A stretch of 64,000 nucleotides of DNA from Hydrogenophaga sp. Root209 (GTDB lineage Bacteria; Pseudomonadota; Gammaproteobacteria; Burkholderiales; Burkholderiaceae_C), in the NCBI RefSeq assembly GCF_001428625.1, contig NZ_LMIE01000031.1, forward strand, positions 17,326 to 81,325, read 5' to 3'. Shown one piece after another: positions 17,546 to 27,067 of this stretch. The notes below the pieces were generated by a model that was given only the letters and a program-made list of their open reading frames with translations, did no database searches and was not told where the DNA came from. The position numbers were made by a program, and so were the translations under genes. The stretch's first letter is position 1. The number at the start of each line of letters is the position of its first letter.

Positions 17546-18618
17546 TTCTTTGTCTCCTGGGTGGTGGTTGCGTTGAGTGCCTGGAACCGTGGGGCCGGGG
17601 CCGCTTCGATGGCGCCGAAAGAGGTGGTCTGGTAGATGCCCCGTACCGCGTTGTGCGGATGCCGCACTGCCTCGGCCAGGCTGAGAACGGGTGCAAAGCA
17701 GGCGTCGCTGCCTTCAAGCAGCGCGCACCAGTGCGCCTGGGGCTGGGTGCGGATGAGGGCCGCGATGCGCTCCTTCAACGCCGGCCACGCCGCCGTGTCG
17801 TACTGGTCTGCAGGGTTCACGTCCGCCAGGCCCAACTTGGACAACAGCAATGCGTAGAACGGCGGCTCGATCGCGCCGAGGCTGATGAAGCCACCGTCGG
17901 CGCAGACGTACACGTCATAGAACGGCGAATCGTGGAACGGGCTCGGCTGTGCGCCGTCGATCTGCCCGTTGGCGCGAATCCAGTGCACCAGCGTGCCCAG
18001 CATGGCCACGATGTCCACGATGGCTGCGTCCACAACCCGGCCACGGCCGGTGGCCCGTGCATCGACCAGCGCGCAGGCGATGCCAAAAGCCATGCCTAGC
18101 GCCCCGGCACCGTCCCCGAGTACCGAGGGCGGCACGATGGGCGCCTGCCCCCTGTGCGCCGACAGCGACAGCAGGCCCGTCAGCGCGACGTAGTTCAGGT
18201 CGTGGCCCGCGGCCTGGGCAAGCGGCCCGTCCTGGCCCCAGCCCGTCATCCGGCCATAGACCAGTCGGGGATTGCGCGCCGCGCAATCTGCGGGGCCAAA
18301 GCCCAGCCGCTCCATCACCCCTGGGCGAAAGCCTTCGATTAGGGCGTCGGCCTGGGCAATCAGCTCCAGTGCGCGCGCCTTGCCACCTGGCGACTTCAGG
18401 TCGATGACCTCGACCTTCTTACCGCGGTGCAGCGGGTTCTCCACCGTCCCGCCCAGCCGCTGCGCCCCAGCAGCCTGCTCGGCCCGTGCCAGCGCGATCA
18501 CCTCGGCGCCCATGTCGACCAGCATCCTGGCGGCCAGAGGGCCTGGACCGATGCCCTCAAACTCCACCACACGGACGCCGTGCAGCGGCAACTGCAGCGT
18601 GTGCGACGTGTGCGGCAT
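17542..18618 (-). CDS. CaiB/BaiF-family protein, alpha-methylacyl-CoA racemase type
   Basis: 358 residues of CoA-transferase family III. The motif GHDLNYVALTG with His139, and Asp169 in SVLGDGAGALG, match the proton-transfer pair of alpha-methylacyl-CoA racemases better than the formyl-CoA transferases. This suggests epimerisation of a 2-methyl-branched acyl-CoA so that an S-specific dehydrogenase can use it. The ATG at 18618 follows the dehydrogenase stop by two bases; an upstream in-frame extension overlaps that gene and is not family-like. A true CoA-transferase role remains possible. Confidence 0.8.
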   Translation of the reverse strand: MPHTSHTLQLPLHGVRVVEFEGIGPGPLAARMLVDMGAEVIALARAEQAAGAQRLGGTVENPLHRGKKVEVIDLKSPGGKARALELIAQADALIEGFRPGVMERLGFGPADCAARNPRLVYGRMTGWGQDGPLAQAAGHDLNYVALTGLLSLSAHRGQAPIVPPSVLGDGAGALGMAFGIACALVDARATGRGRVVDAAIVDIVAMLGTLVHWIRANGQIDGAQPSPFHDSPFYDVYVCADGGFISLGAIEPPFYALLLSKLGLADVNPADQYDTAAWPALKERIAALIRTQPQAHWCALLEGSDACFAPVLSLAEAVRHPHNAVRGIYQTTSFGAIEAAPAPRFQALNATTTQETKK

Positions 18619-18620
18619 GT

Positions 18621-19766
18621 TCACAGCTTCCTCGAAACCAGGTCTTTCAGGACCTCGTTGGCACCGCCGTAGATCTTCTGCACTCGCGAAGCGGCATACA
18701 TCCGCGCGATCGGGTACTCGGCCATGTAGCCGTAGCCGCCGAACAATTGGAGACACTCGTCCACCACGCGGCACTGCTGTTCGGTGCACCACCACTTGGC
18801 CATGTAGGCGGCCTCGTTGTCGAGTGTGCCGTCCAGCAGTCGCTGGGTACAGTCGTTGACGAAGCTGCGCACCACATGCGCGATGGTCGCCATCTCGGCC
18901 AGCTTTTGGCGCGTTGTCTGCATGTCGAACAGAGGCGCGCCGAATATCTTGCGCTGCTTCGTGTATTCGATGGTGAGCTCCAACGCCCGGTCGATGACGG
19001 CCGCCGCCGGCACTGCAATGACCATGCGCTCGTAGGGCAACGCGCCCATTAGTTGCCCAAAGCCTTGGCCTTCAACGCCCCCCAGCAGTTGGTCGGCTGG
19101 AACGCGCACGCTGTCGAAGAAAAGCTCCGCCGTGTCCGAGGCCTGCATGCCGATCTTTTCAAGCAGGCGGCCCACACGAAAGCCTGGCAGGTTCTCGGTC
19201 TCCAATACGAACAGCGACACCCCTTTGCTGCCCGCGCCACTGGTGCGCGCCGCGACGATCAGCAGGTTTCCGGTGAAGCCGTTGGTGATGAAGGTCTTGG
19301 CGCCGTCGATCACGTAGTGGTCGCCGTCGCGCCGGGCCCGCGTGGAGATGGCCTTCAGATCCGAGCCGCAGCCCGGCTCGGTCATCGCGATTGCGGCCAG
19401 CATCTCGCCGTTCGTCACCTTGGGCAGCCAGCGCTGCTTTTGCGCTTCGGTGCCGAAGTCCAGGATGTAATGCGACGCGATGGTGTGCACCGCGATATTG
19501 ACCGGCATCTCGGCCTTGGCCAGTTCGTCCTGCACCACCAGCTGGTAGGCGAGGCTGGCGCCGGCACCACCATAGGTCTCGGGCATCTCGGGCAGCAGAA
19601 AGCTCATCTCGCCGAACGGACGCCAGACCTCGCGCGGGATGTAGCCCTGGCGGCGCCATTCGTCGAGCCGGGGAGTAAATTCGGCGGCAACGTAGCGGCG
19701 CACCTGCTCGCGAAAGGCGTCGATCTCGCCGTCCATCCAGGCGTGGCGATACAGCTGTGGCAGCAT
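18621..19766 (-). CDS. Acyl-CoA dehydrogenase (short form)
   Basis: 381 residues with the standard layout: N-terminal helices, middle beta domain (AIAMTEPGCGSDL, then TFITNG) and a C-terminal helical domain with the catalytic Glu371 in YGGANEVLKDL. It is an FAD enzyme making the 2,3-double bond and passing electrons to ETF, probably the ETF encoded in the same island. First gene of the minus-strand operon. AAGGAG lies nine bases before the ATG at 19766; an upstream in-frame ATG at 19898 is disregarded. Confidence 0.9.
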   Translation of the reverse strand: MLPQLYRHAWMDGEIDAFREQVRRYVAAEFTPRLDEWRRQGYIPREVWRPFGEMSFLLPEMPETYGGAGASLAYQLVVQDELAKAEMPVNIAVHTIASHYILDFGTEAQKQRWLPKVTNGEMLAAIAMTEPGCGSDLKAISTRARRDGDHYVIDGAKTFITNGFTGNLLIVAARTSGAGSKGVSLFVLETENLPGFRVGRLLEKIGMQASDTAELFFDSVRVPADQLLGGVEGQGFGQLMGALPYERMVIAVPAAAVIDRALELTIEYTKQRKIFGAPLFDMQTTRQKLAEMATIAHVVRSFVNDCTQRLLDGTLDNEAAYMAKWWCTEQQCRVVDECLQLFGGYGYMAEYPIARMYAASRVQKIYGGANEVLKDLVSRKL

Positions 19767-19960
19767 GAGCGTGTCTCCTTGTATGTTGGCTTCTGACCCC
19801 GCGCCGGGCGTTCCGCACAGCGCCACTGCCGAAGTGCTTTGGGGGATGCGACAATCGTAATAATTGGCCCCTGCAAGGGCGATGGCGGATTGCCTCAATC
19901 AACTGACAAATAACTTCGTTCGGCCCGTGCGACCGGCGTTGACCCCTTCGATCACACGCC
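19767..19960. promoter_or_regulatory. Divergent control region of the catabolic operon
   Basis: The 194 bases between the start of the dehydrogenase gene (minus) and the AraC-type regulator (plus) must carry both promoters. The middle is AT-richer than its surroundings (for example ATCGTAATAATTGG near 19853-19866, and ACAAATAAC near 19904). No clear consensus promoter or inverted repeat stands out. Control by the adjacent AraC protein is inferred from the layout. Confidence 0.5.
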
Positions 19961-21001
19961 ATGCTGCAACCCGTCTTTACTGCTCCTATCTTCGCCGTGC
20001 ATGGCCTGCTGGACGGCGCGCGCGGCAAGGGGCTGGCCACGCAAGAATGGCTGGAGGGCGTGCTGGGGCGCGCAGGCATCAGCGAATCGCTACTGGATCT
20101 GGAGGATTCGCGCGTAACCGTGGAGCAGTTCAACGCGCTGTTTATCGCCGTCAAGGACAGCCTGAACGACGAGTGCCTGGGCTACCTGCATGGGCGGCCC
20201 ATGCGCCCGGGCAGCTTCGCGCTAATGGTGCGCAGCGCGTTCACTGCCCATTCGTTGTCATACGCCCTGCGTCGCCTGAGCGAATCCTTCGCCCTGCTGC
20301 AGGACGACGTGGCGCTGGTGCCCGTGACCGAGGGCGCGCTGGGGGGCTTCGCGCTGGAGATGCGCGGCGGCGCGGGCGCACATGCCGAATTCCTTCACGC
20401 ACATCTGCTGCGCGTGTTCTGGCGCTTGCTGCTGTGGCTGCACGGCGGCCGGCTGGTGCCGCAGCGATTCGACTTCAATTTTGCGCAGCCGCTCCATGCG
20501 ATGAGCTACGGGCGCATCTTTTCCGGTACGCTGTGCTTCGGGCAGCCGCGCACGGCCGCCTGGTTCGACGCCGACGCCTTCAAACAGCCGGTGCGGCGCG
20601 ATCGGGACGCGCTGCAGTCCTTCCTGCGCGCCACGCCGGGCAACGTGGTGGGTCCGCACCTGAACGAGCGCAGCGCCAGCGCGCGGGTCCGCATGGTGCT
20701 GCAGCGGGCCAGCCCCGAATGGCCCGACCTGGCCGTCACCGCGCAGCGCCTGCACATGTCGGTGAGCGCGTTGCAGCGGCACCTGGCCACCGAGGACACT
20801 TCCTTCCAGGCACTGAAGGACCAACTGCGGCGCGACATGGCGATCGTGCGCCTGACCAGCAGCGAAGCCTCGCTCATCGCCATCGCCGCCGACCTGGGCT
20901 TCACCGACAGCACCGCCTTCCAGCGCGCCTTCAAGGTCTGGACCGGCAGCGCGCCGGGAGCCTACCGCGCCCGCTCGCGCAGCGGGCAGCACCCTACATA
21001 G
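19961..21001 (+). CDS. AraC-family transcriptional regulator
   Basis: 346 residues. Residues about 20-210 form the Arabinose_bd (OruR/ArgR-like) ligand-binding domain. The AraC DNA-binding domain is at about 240-335, with two helix-turn-helix units (LAVTAQRLHMSVSALQRHLA, then IAIAADLGFTDSTAFQRAFK). Being transcribed away from the seven-gene operon, it is the likely activator of that operon, sensing the substrate or a CoA intermediate. Length and domains are complete. Confidence 0.88.
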   Translation: MLQPVFTAPIFAVHGLLDGARGKGLATQEWLEGVLGRAGISESLLDLEDSRVTVEQFNALFIAVKDSLNDECLGYLHGRPMRPGSFALMVRSAFTAHSLSYALRRLSESFALLQDDVALVPVTEGALGGFALEMRGGAGAHAEFLHAHLLRVFWRLLLWLHGGRLVPQRFDFNFAQPLHAMSYGRIFSGTLCFGQPRTAAWFDADAFKQPVRRDRDALQSFLRATPGNVVGPHLNERSASARVRMVLQRASPEWPDLAVTAQRLHMSVSALQRHLATEDTSFQALKDQLRRDMAIVRLTSSEASLIAIAADLGFTDSTAFQRAFKVWTGSAPGAYRARSRSGQHPT

Positions 21002-21100
21002 AGGCATTCGACCAATTCCGGCACGGCCACGAGGCTGTAGCCGACCACCGAGAAGATCGGCGCCTTCATAGCTGCCGGGCCTTGGCCCACATCGAGCGAG
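21001..21100 (-). pseudogene. Remnant of an etfA 3' end
   Basis: Read on the minus strand, 21070-21007 translates to KAPIFSVVGYSLVAVPELVE. The C-terminal end of the intact etfA at 27068-28000 reads [23 protein letters not shown]. The two share the core and the ending but the remnant lacks several residues in between. The DNA upstream also matches (CAAGGCCCGG against the CAAGGACCCGG of etfA). No more of the gene is visible. An earlier etf copy or an inversion/duplication during assembly of the island would explain it. The following 21101-21336 bases hold no recognisable gene. Confidence 0.55.
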
Positions 21101-21336
21101 GCTCTCGTGCGCTCAAGAGACTGTTTGCAGCCCTTGAGGCAGTTGCACCGACGGCAGCGCAGCGACAGGCTGCGCCAGGAAGCAGATGTTTTCCGTCAGC
21201 CTATCGAGGTCATTCGTCATTGCCACCCGTTGAGGCTGACTTCTAAGCTTCCTAAGCTAAAACTGAACTCGCACTGCATAGGAGTGATGGCTGTGTGCCA
21301 TTTGGAGCGGCACTGCCAGAATGTAAATCAAGCATC

Positions 21337-22386
21337 ATGACCGACGCAGCCCCGGCACTCTCGTATCCGTTCTCGGATCTCCCACTCCCTGGCCAAGCCA
21401 CGGAAATCAAGCCTGGTGTGCTGTGGCTGCGCATGCTGCTGCCGTTTTCCCTGGATCACATCAACCTCTGGGCATTGAGCGACGGTCCTGGTTGGGCGGT
21501 CGTGGACACGGGCATTCGCAGCGTGGACGTCAGGAACGCGTGGCTCGCCTTGCTCGCTCCGCAGGGGCCGCTAGCCGGCCGTCCCATCTCCCGTGTGATA
21601 GCGACGCACATGCACCCGGATCATGTGGGCATGGCGGGATGGTTGACACGTCGCTTCGAATGCGCGCTTTGGATGACACGAGACGAGTATTTGAGCTGTC
21701 GGGTGATGCTTGCCGATACGGGGCGGGAAGCGCCAGTCGATGGCGTTCGCTTCTATCGGAGGGCCGGATGGAGCGACACCGAGGTGGATGAGTACCGCAC
21801 CCGGTTCGGTGACTTCGGTAAGATGATCCATCCATTGCCTGACAGCTTTGTGCGGCTCACGGATGGCCAGATGTTGCGGATCGGGGACCAGGAATGGGAA
21901 GTCATCGTCGGCACAGGACATTCCCCCGAGCACGCGTGCTTCTACTCGCGCGAACTGGATTTGCTGATATCGGGGGATCAGGTTCTTCCCAGGATCAGTT
22001 CCAATACCTCCGTGTACGCCACCGAGCCGCATGCGAATCCTCTGCAGGGCTGGCTCGATTCCATCGACCGGTTGATGCAACGCGTACCTGGGAGCGCCCT
22101 GATTCTGCCTGCCCACAACGAACCTTTCCATGGCCTGCACCTACGGTTGGAGCAACTGCGTGCGAGCACCGTCAGAGGCACCGACCGCGTCAGGCAACAA
22201 CTTGTGCAGCCTCTGAGGGTCATCGACCTGGTTCGCGCCCTGTACCGTTCGTCCATTGTTGCGGAGCAAATGCACCTCAACCTCGCGACCGGAGAGACGC
22301 TCGCCCACCTAAACTATCTCGACCAGCGTGGGGAAATCGTGTCTGCAGAAGACGAAGACGGTGCAATGCGCTATCGGCTCGCCTGA
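21337..22386 (+). CDS. MBL-fold metallo-hydrolase
   Basis: 349 residues. The metal-binding motif THMHPDHVGM lies at about 89-98, with further ligands in GTGHSPEHACF and the Asp of LISGDQVLP, and a final His in LPAHNEPF. The last 70 residues form a winged-helix tail like that of LACTB2-type hydrolases. Candidates are a thioesterase or ester/lactone hydrolase serving the island's pathway. The gene stands alone on the plus strand between the AraC gene and an IS remnant. The ribosome site is poor. Confidence 0.82.
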   Translation: MTDAAPALSYPFSDLPLPGQATEIKPGVLWLRMLLPFSLDHINLWALSDGPGWAVVDTGIRSVDVRNAWLALLAPQGPLAGRPISRVIATHMHPDHVGMAGWLTRRFECALWMTRDEYLSCRVMLADTGREAPVDGVRFYRRAGWSDTEVDEYRTRFGDFGKMIHPLPDSFVRLTDGQMLRIGDQEWEVIVGTGHSPEHACFYSRELDLLISGDQVLPRISSNTSVYATEPHANPLQGWLDSIDRLMQRVPGSALILPAHNEPFHGLHLRLEQLRASTVRGTDRVRQQLVQPLRVIDLVRALYRSSIVAEQMHLNLATGETLAHLNYLDQRGEIVSAEDEDGAMRYRLA

Positions 22387-22401
22387 TGCACTAATTTGCC
22401 C

Positions 22402-23027
22402 TCAAGGATATAGAAGTAACCCAATCAAGCCTGTCATTGACTGGGTTCTTTGCTGATGTGTTTCGAGAGCAATGAGTCCTTGCACCAGCGCGTCGTGTAC
22501 GGCCTCCAGTTCTTTGAACACCGTGTTGGCAAACCAATCCTGGCACGGCACCTTCCACAGATGCTCGACCGGGTTCAGCTCAAGGCTGGCAGAAACTCTA
22601 GGCGCATATTCTGTGGCACATCCAAGTGACCCGCGATGTGCCAACCCGCCTGATCCATGACCATCATGATGAACTCGACGGCATGGCGTCGCGCCATCTC
22701 GGCCAGGAACACCTGCATCGTCTCAGCGTTGGCCCAGGGCAGCACCAGAGAGTCAATCACGCCATCGTGCGTGCTGACGGCGGCGAAGGCGTACAGGGTC
22801 TGGCGTTGAGGCGTGCGCCGACGATGGGGCGTGAGCCCCTGGGCACCCAACACTGCCGGGGTGTTCCCAGCAGGCAGAAGCGCCCTTCGTGCTGGAATAT
22901 CAGCCGCACGGGCGACCATATTCAGCTTGACGCCTGACCTCTTGGCGCACTTGAACAGTGCTCTCAGAAAGGGGCCGTTTGTCATTCGATCGGGGCGCTT
23001 CGTCATCGCGGCTCGCAGCACCGGCAC
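22402..23027 (-). pseudogene. Broken IS630-family transposase
   Basis: Two overlapping minus-strand frames together give the C-terminal part of an IS630 transposase. One (22575-23027) contains VMDQAGWHIAGHLDVPQNMR with a DDE aspartate. The other (22402-22644) continues LELNPVEHLWK with the terminal Glu. A frameshift near 22590-22605 separates them and the N-terminal DNA-binding third is missing. It cannot be active. It marks a past insertion between the two halves of the catabolic island. Confidence 0.8.
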
Positions 23028-23119
23028 CTAGGATTCCTTGTGTGCGCTGGACGACATGTAGCGGAGCGGCGATGACCGCCGCCCCACGATCCAGAGCCTA
23101 ACCCAAAGGAGACAAACAC

Positions 23120-24487
23120 GTGTGCCAAATCGACATGCAGAAGCTCGCCGACGACGCTCGCTTCAACCGCTTTCATGCCAAGGTGCTTCTGTGGTGCCTG
23201 TTGATTCTCATCATCGACGGCTATGACATCGCCGTGGTGGGCATCGCCCTGCCGTCCATCATGCAGCAGATGGGCGTGAACGCATCGACTGCCGGTTTCA
23301 TGGCCAGTTCGGCCCTGTTCGGCATGATGTTCGGCGCCATGGTTCTGGGCACGCTGTCCGACCGGATTGGTCGGCGCTGGGCCCTCTCCATTGGCGTCAT
23401 GCTGTTCAGCGTGTTCACCGCGGCCGCCGGATTCACCAAGGATCCCATCAGCTTCAGCGTGGTGCGCTTCATCGCGGGCCTGGGGATTGGCGGTGTGCTG
23501 CCGGTCATCGTGGCACAGATGGTCGAGTACTCGCCCAAGAAGATCCGCAGCCTGATGACGGCGCTGATGACTTCGGGCTACGCACTGGGCGGCATCCTGG
23601 CCGCGGTGCTCGGCAAGCAGCTGATCGGCGAGTACGGCTGGCAGGTCGTTTTCATCGCAGCGGGTGTGCCGGTCCTGCTGATTCCGTTCATCTTGAAGCT
23701 GGTGCCGGAATCAATGACCTACCTGATCTCGCGCAGCCGCAACGGCGAACTGGCCGAAGTGGCCCGTAATCTCCAGCCGGGAGTCAAGCACCCGGCGGAC
23801 GCCCAGTTCGTCGTGCCCACCGCCGACCGCGTGGCGGGTGCGCCGGTCTCCCGGCTGTTCCAGGACGGGCGAGGCCCGAGCACGGTGCTGTTCTGGATCG
23901 CCTTCTTCTCGGGCCTGTTCATGGTCTATGCGCTCAGCAGCTGGCTGACCAAGCTGATGGCTATGGCTGGCTACAGCCTGGGGTCTGCCCTCAGCTTCGT
24001 GATCGCGCTGAACGTTGGCGCCATCATCGGTGCCGTGGGAGGCGGGTGGCTCGCCGACAAGTTCAACATCAAGTGGGTGCTGGTGGGGATGTATGCGCTG
24101 GGCGGCGTGCTGCTGTACCTGATGACGTTCCAGACCTCGACCGAGCTGCGTTATCTGATCATCGGCGCGGTCGGCGCCTGCACCACCGGCGCGCAATTGG
24201 TGGCCTATGCCTACTGCGGGCAGTTTTACCCGATGTCCATCCGCTCGACCGGCATCGGCATGGCCTCCGGCGTGGGGCGCCTGGGCGCGATCGCGGCGCC
24301 GCTGCTAATCGGCCAGATCGTTGCGCTTGAGCTGCCGCTGGAGCAGAACTTCCTGGTGATCGGGGCTTTCGGAATCATCGGCTCGATCGCCCTGGCGTTC
24401 ATCAGGCATGGCGGCCCGGCGTCGGTGGGCCCGCAAGAGGCTGCACGCGAGTTGCGCCCGTCGCAACAGACGCCGCAAAACGCCTGA
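23120..24487 (+). CDS. MFS transporter, aromatic acid:H+ symporter type
   Basis: 455 residues, 12 predicted membrane helices. The MFS signature GTLSDRIGRRWALSIGVML follows helix 2, and the first helix carries IIDGYDIAVVGIALP, the DGxD pattern typical of the AAHS group (PcaK/BenK type). It probably imports the carboxylic acid that the island degrades. The start is GTG at 23120 with AAAGGAGA at 23105-23112. It lies 24 bases before the large dehydrogenase gene and likely leads the plus-strand operon. Confidence 0.88.
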   Translation: MCQIDMQKLADDARFNRFHAKVLLWCLLILIIDGYDIAVVGIALPSIMQQMGVNASTAGFMASSALFGMMFGAMVLGTLSDRIGRRWALSIGVMLFSVFTAAAGFTKDPISFSVVRFIAGLGIGGVLPVIVAQMVEYSPKKIRSLMTALMTSGYALGGILAAVLGKQLIGEYGWQVVFIAAGVPVLLIPFILKLVPESMTYLISRSRNGELAEVARNLQPGVKHPADAQFVVPTADRVAGAPVSRLFQDGRGPSTVLFWIAFFSGLFMVYALSSWLTKLMAMAGYSLGSALSFVIALNVGAIIGAVGGGWLADKFNIKWVLVGMYALGGVLLYLMTFQTSTELRYLIIGAVGACTTGAQLVAYAYCGQFYPMSIRSTGIGMASGVGRLGAIAAPLLIGQIVALELPLEQNFLVIGAFGIIGSIALAFIRHGGPASVGPQEAARELRPSQQTPQNA

Positions 24488-24511
24488 TCGTAGCCATCAA
24501 GGAAATTCGCT

Positions 24512-26293
24512 GTGTCTGTCTACATAGCCCCCCTGCGCGAAATGCTGTTCGCCATGAAAGAGGTCGGCGGCCTGGACGCGATCTGCGCCCAGCCCGACCA
24601 TGAAGAAACCACGCCCGACCTGGTCGAGGCCATCCTGCAGGAGGCGGCTAATTACGCCGCTGGCGTGCTGGATCCGCTCAACCGCCCCGGCGACGTGCAG
24701 GGCGCGCGCTGGCACGATGGTCGGGTCACGCCCGCCGACGGCTTTCGCGAAGCCTGGGCCAGCTTCTGCGAGAACGGCTGGAACGGCATGCCCGCTGCCA
24801 CCGAATGGGGCGGCCAGGGCCTGCCCACGCTGGTCTCCACCGCCGTGCTGGAGATGTGGAAGTCGTCCAACCTCGCGTTCAGCCTGTGCCAGATGCTCAC
24901 GCTGGGCGCGGTGGAGGCCATTGCGCACCATGGCAGCGACGCACTCCAGCGCCGCTTCCTGGCACCCATGGTCGAGGGCCGCTGGACGGGCACCATGAAC
25001 CTCACCGAGCCCCAGGCCGGCTCTGACCTGGCCGCGCTGCGCAGCCGTGCCGTACACGAGGGCGACCACTACCACGTCAGCGGCAACAAGATCTTCATCA
25101 CCTGGGGCGAGCACGACATGGCCGAGAACATCGTGCACCTGGTGCTGGCGCGCCTACCCGATGCGCCACCGGGGGTGAAAGGCATCTCGCTGTTCCTGTG
25201 CCCGAAGTACCTGGTCAACGACGATGGCACCCTGGGCGAACGCAACGACTTGGCCTGCACGTCGATTGAGCACAAGATGGGCATCCACGGCAGCCCCACG
25301 GCGTCGATGAGTTTTGGCGACAGCGGCGGCGCTATCGGCTACCTGGTCGGCGAGCCGCACCAGGGGCTGGCCTGCATGTTCACCATGATGAACCACGCGC
25401 GGCTGAACGTTGGCCTGGAAGGCGTGGGCATTTCCGAGCGCGCCTACCAGCGCGCACGCGCCTATGCGCTGGAGCGGGTGCAGGGCAAGCCGCTGATCAG
25501 CGGCAGCACCGCCATCGCAGGCCACCCGGACGTGCGGCGCATGCTGATGGACATGAAGGCCCGCACCGAGGCCATGCGCGCGCTGGCCTACTTCTGCGCC
25601 GGTCAGATGGACCGCGCCGCGGGCCACGCCGATGCGCAGGAGCGCGCGCAGGCGCAGGCCCTGGTCGGCCTGCTGATACCGGTGGTCAAAGGCTGGTGTA
25701 CCGACAGCGCGCAGGGCATCACGTCCGACGGCGTGCAGGTGCATGGCGGCATGGGCTACGTCGAGGAAACCGGCGCCTCCCAGCACATGCGCGACGCGCG
25801 CATCACGACCATCTACGAAGGCACCACGGGCATCCAGGCCAACGACCTGATCGGCCGCAAGCTGGCACGCGAGGGCGGGCGCACGCTGAAGGCGCTGCTG
25901 GGCCGCATCGACGGCGATGCGCGCCGGTTGGTCGAATCGCCCGATGCAGTGCTGGCGCAGATCGGCCGCGCGTTGGCAGCCGCTGCCCAGGCGCTGGACG
26001 AAGCGGTCGACTGGCTGCTGGCCCACGACGGTCAACCCGCGCAGTGCGCGGCGGGCGCCGTGCCCTTCCTGCGGCTGGCGGGCACCGTGATCGGCGGCTG
26101 GCTGTCGGCGCGCATGGCCGAAGCCGCTACCGCGCAACTCGCGGCGGGCGCGGGCGATGCGGGCTTTCTCGGTACCAAGCGCGCCACAGCCAGCCATTAC
26201 GCGGCGCATGTCCTGGTGCAGGCGCCGATGCTGCGCGACATCGTCACGGGCGGCGCCGCCAGCACGCTGGCCCTGGCGGACGATCAACTCTGA
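24512..26293 (+). CDS. Large acyl-CoA dehydrogenase
   Basis: 593 residues with a GTG start (AAGGA at 24499-24503). It has an extra N-terminal segment, the FAD domain ([24 protein letters not shown]), the catalytic Glu at about 436 in [18 protein letters not shown], and a C-terminal extension of about 140 residues. This layout is that of the DmdC/phenylacyl-CoA type rather than short-chain dehydrogenases. Together with the short dehydrogenase at 18621 it implies two different oxidation steps or substrates. The following etfB and etfA would accept its electrons. Confidence 0.88.
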   Translation: MSVYIAPLREMLFAMKEVGGLDAICAQPDHEETTPDLVEAILQEAANYAAGVLDPLNRPGDVQGARWHDGRVTPADGFREAWASFCENGWNGMPAATEWGGQGLPTLVSTAVLEMWKSSNLAFSLCQMLTLGAVEAIAHHGSDALQRRFLAPMVEGRWTGTMNLTEPQAGSDLAALRSRAVHEGDHYHVSGNKIFITWGEHDMAENIVHLVLARLPDAPPGVKGISLFLCPKYLVNDDGTLGERNDLACTSIEHKMGIHGSPTASMSFGDSGGAIGYLVGEPHQGLACMFTMMNHARLNVGLEGVGISERAYQRARAYALERVQGKPLISGSTAIAGHPDVRRMLMDMKARTEAMRALAYFCAGQMDRAAGHADAQERAQAQALVGLLIPVVKGWCTDSAQGITSDGVQVHGGMGYVEETGASQHMRDARITTIYEGTTGIQANDLIGRKLAREGGRTLKALLGRIDGDARRLVESPDAVLAQIGRALAAAAQALDEAVDWLLAHDGQPAQCAAGAVPFLRLAGTVIGGWLSARMAEAATAQLAAGAGDAGFLGTKRATASHYAAHVLVQAPMLRDIVTGGAASTLALADDQL

Positions 26294-26317
26294 ATGATCC
26301 TGAAAGGAAACCCTCCC

Positions 26318-27067
26318 ATGAAAATCCTGGTTCCCGTCAAGCGGGTGGTTGACTACAACGTCAAGGTCCGCGTCAAGAGCGATGGCAGCGGCGTGGACAT
26401 CGCCAATGTCAAGATGAGCATGAACCCCTTCGACGAGATTGCCGTCGAAGAGGCTGTGCGGCTCAGGGAGAAAGGCGCGGCAACGGAGATCGTCGCCGTC
26501 TCGTGCGGCGTGTCTCAATGCCAGGAGACGCTGCGCACCGCCATGGCCATCGGTGCCGACCGCGGCATCCTAGTCGAGACCAATGAAGAACTGCAGCCGC
26601 TGGCCGTGGCTAAGCTGCTTAAGGCCCTGATCGACAAGGAACAGCCCGGCCTCGTGATCCTGGGCAAGCAGGCCATCGACGACGACTGCAACCAGACCGG
26701 CCAGATGCTGGCGGCGCTGGCCGGTCTGCCGCAAGCCACCTTCGCCTCCAAGGTCGAGCTCGCCAGCGACAAGGCAGCCGTGACCCGCGAAGTGGACGGC
26801 GGCCTGGAAACCCTTAGCCTCACGCTGCCCGCGGTCATCACCGCCGACCTGCGTCTGAACGAACCGCGCTACGTCACCTTGCCCAACATCATGAAGGCCA
26901 AGAAAAAGCCGCTGGACACCATCAAGCCCGAAGACCTCGGCGTTCAAGTCGCCCCGCGCCTGAAGACCCTGAAGGTGACCGAACCCGCCAAGCGCGGCGC
27001 CGGCGTGAAGGTGGCTGACGTGGCCGCCCTGGTCGAAAAACTCAAGAACGAAGCGAAGGTGATCTAA
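26318..27067 (+). CDS. etfB: Electron transfer flavoprotein, beta subunit
   Basis: 249 residues, full length. [19 protein letters not shown] at the N terminus, the [12 protein letters not shown] segment and the ETF-beta signature region near [19 protein letters not shown] are typical. It forms a heterodimer with EtfA that takes electrons from acyl-CoA dehydrogenases to ETF-quinone oxidoreductase. The ATG at 26318 follows AAAGGA (26303-26308). The etfA start follows its stop codon directly. Presence on an ICE next to dehydrogenases indicates a dedicated electron chain, although no ETF-QO gene is in the island. Confidence 0.93.
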   Translation: MKILVPVKRVVDYNVKVRVKSDGSGVDIANVKMSMNPFDEIAVEEAVRLREKGAATEIVAVSCGVSQCQETLRTAMAIGADRGILVETNEELQPLAVAKLLKALIDKEQPGLVILGKQAIDDDCNQTGQMLAALAGLPQATFASKVELASDKAAVTREVDGGLETLSLTLPAVITADLRLNEPRYVTLPNIMKAKKKPLDTIKPEDLGVQVAPRLKTLKVTEPAKRGAGVKVADVAALVEKLKNEAKVI

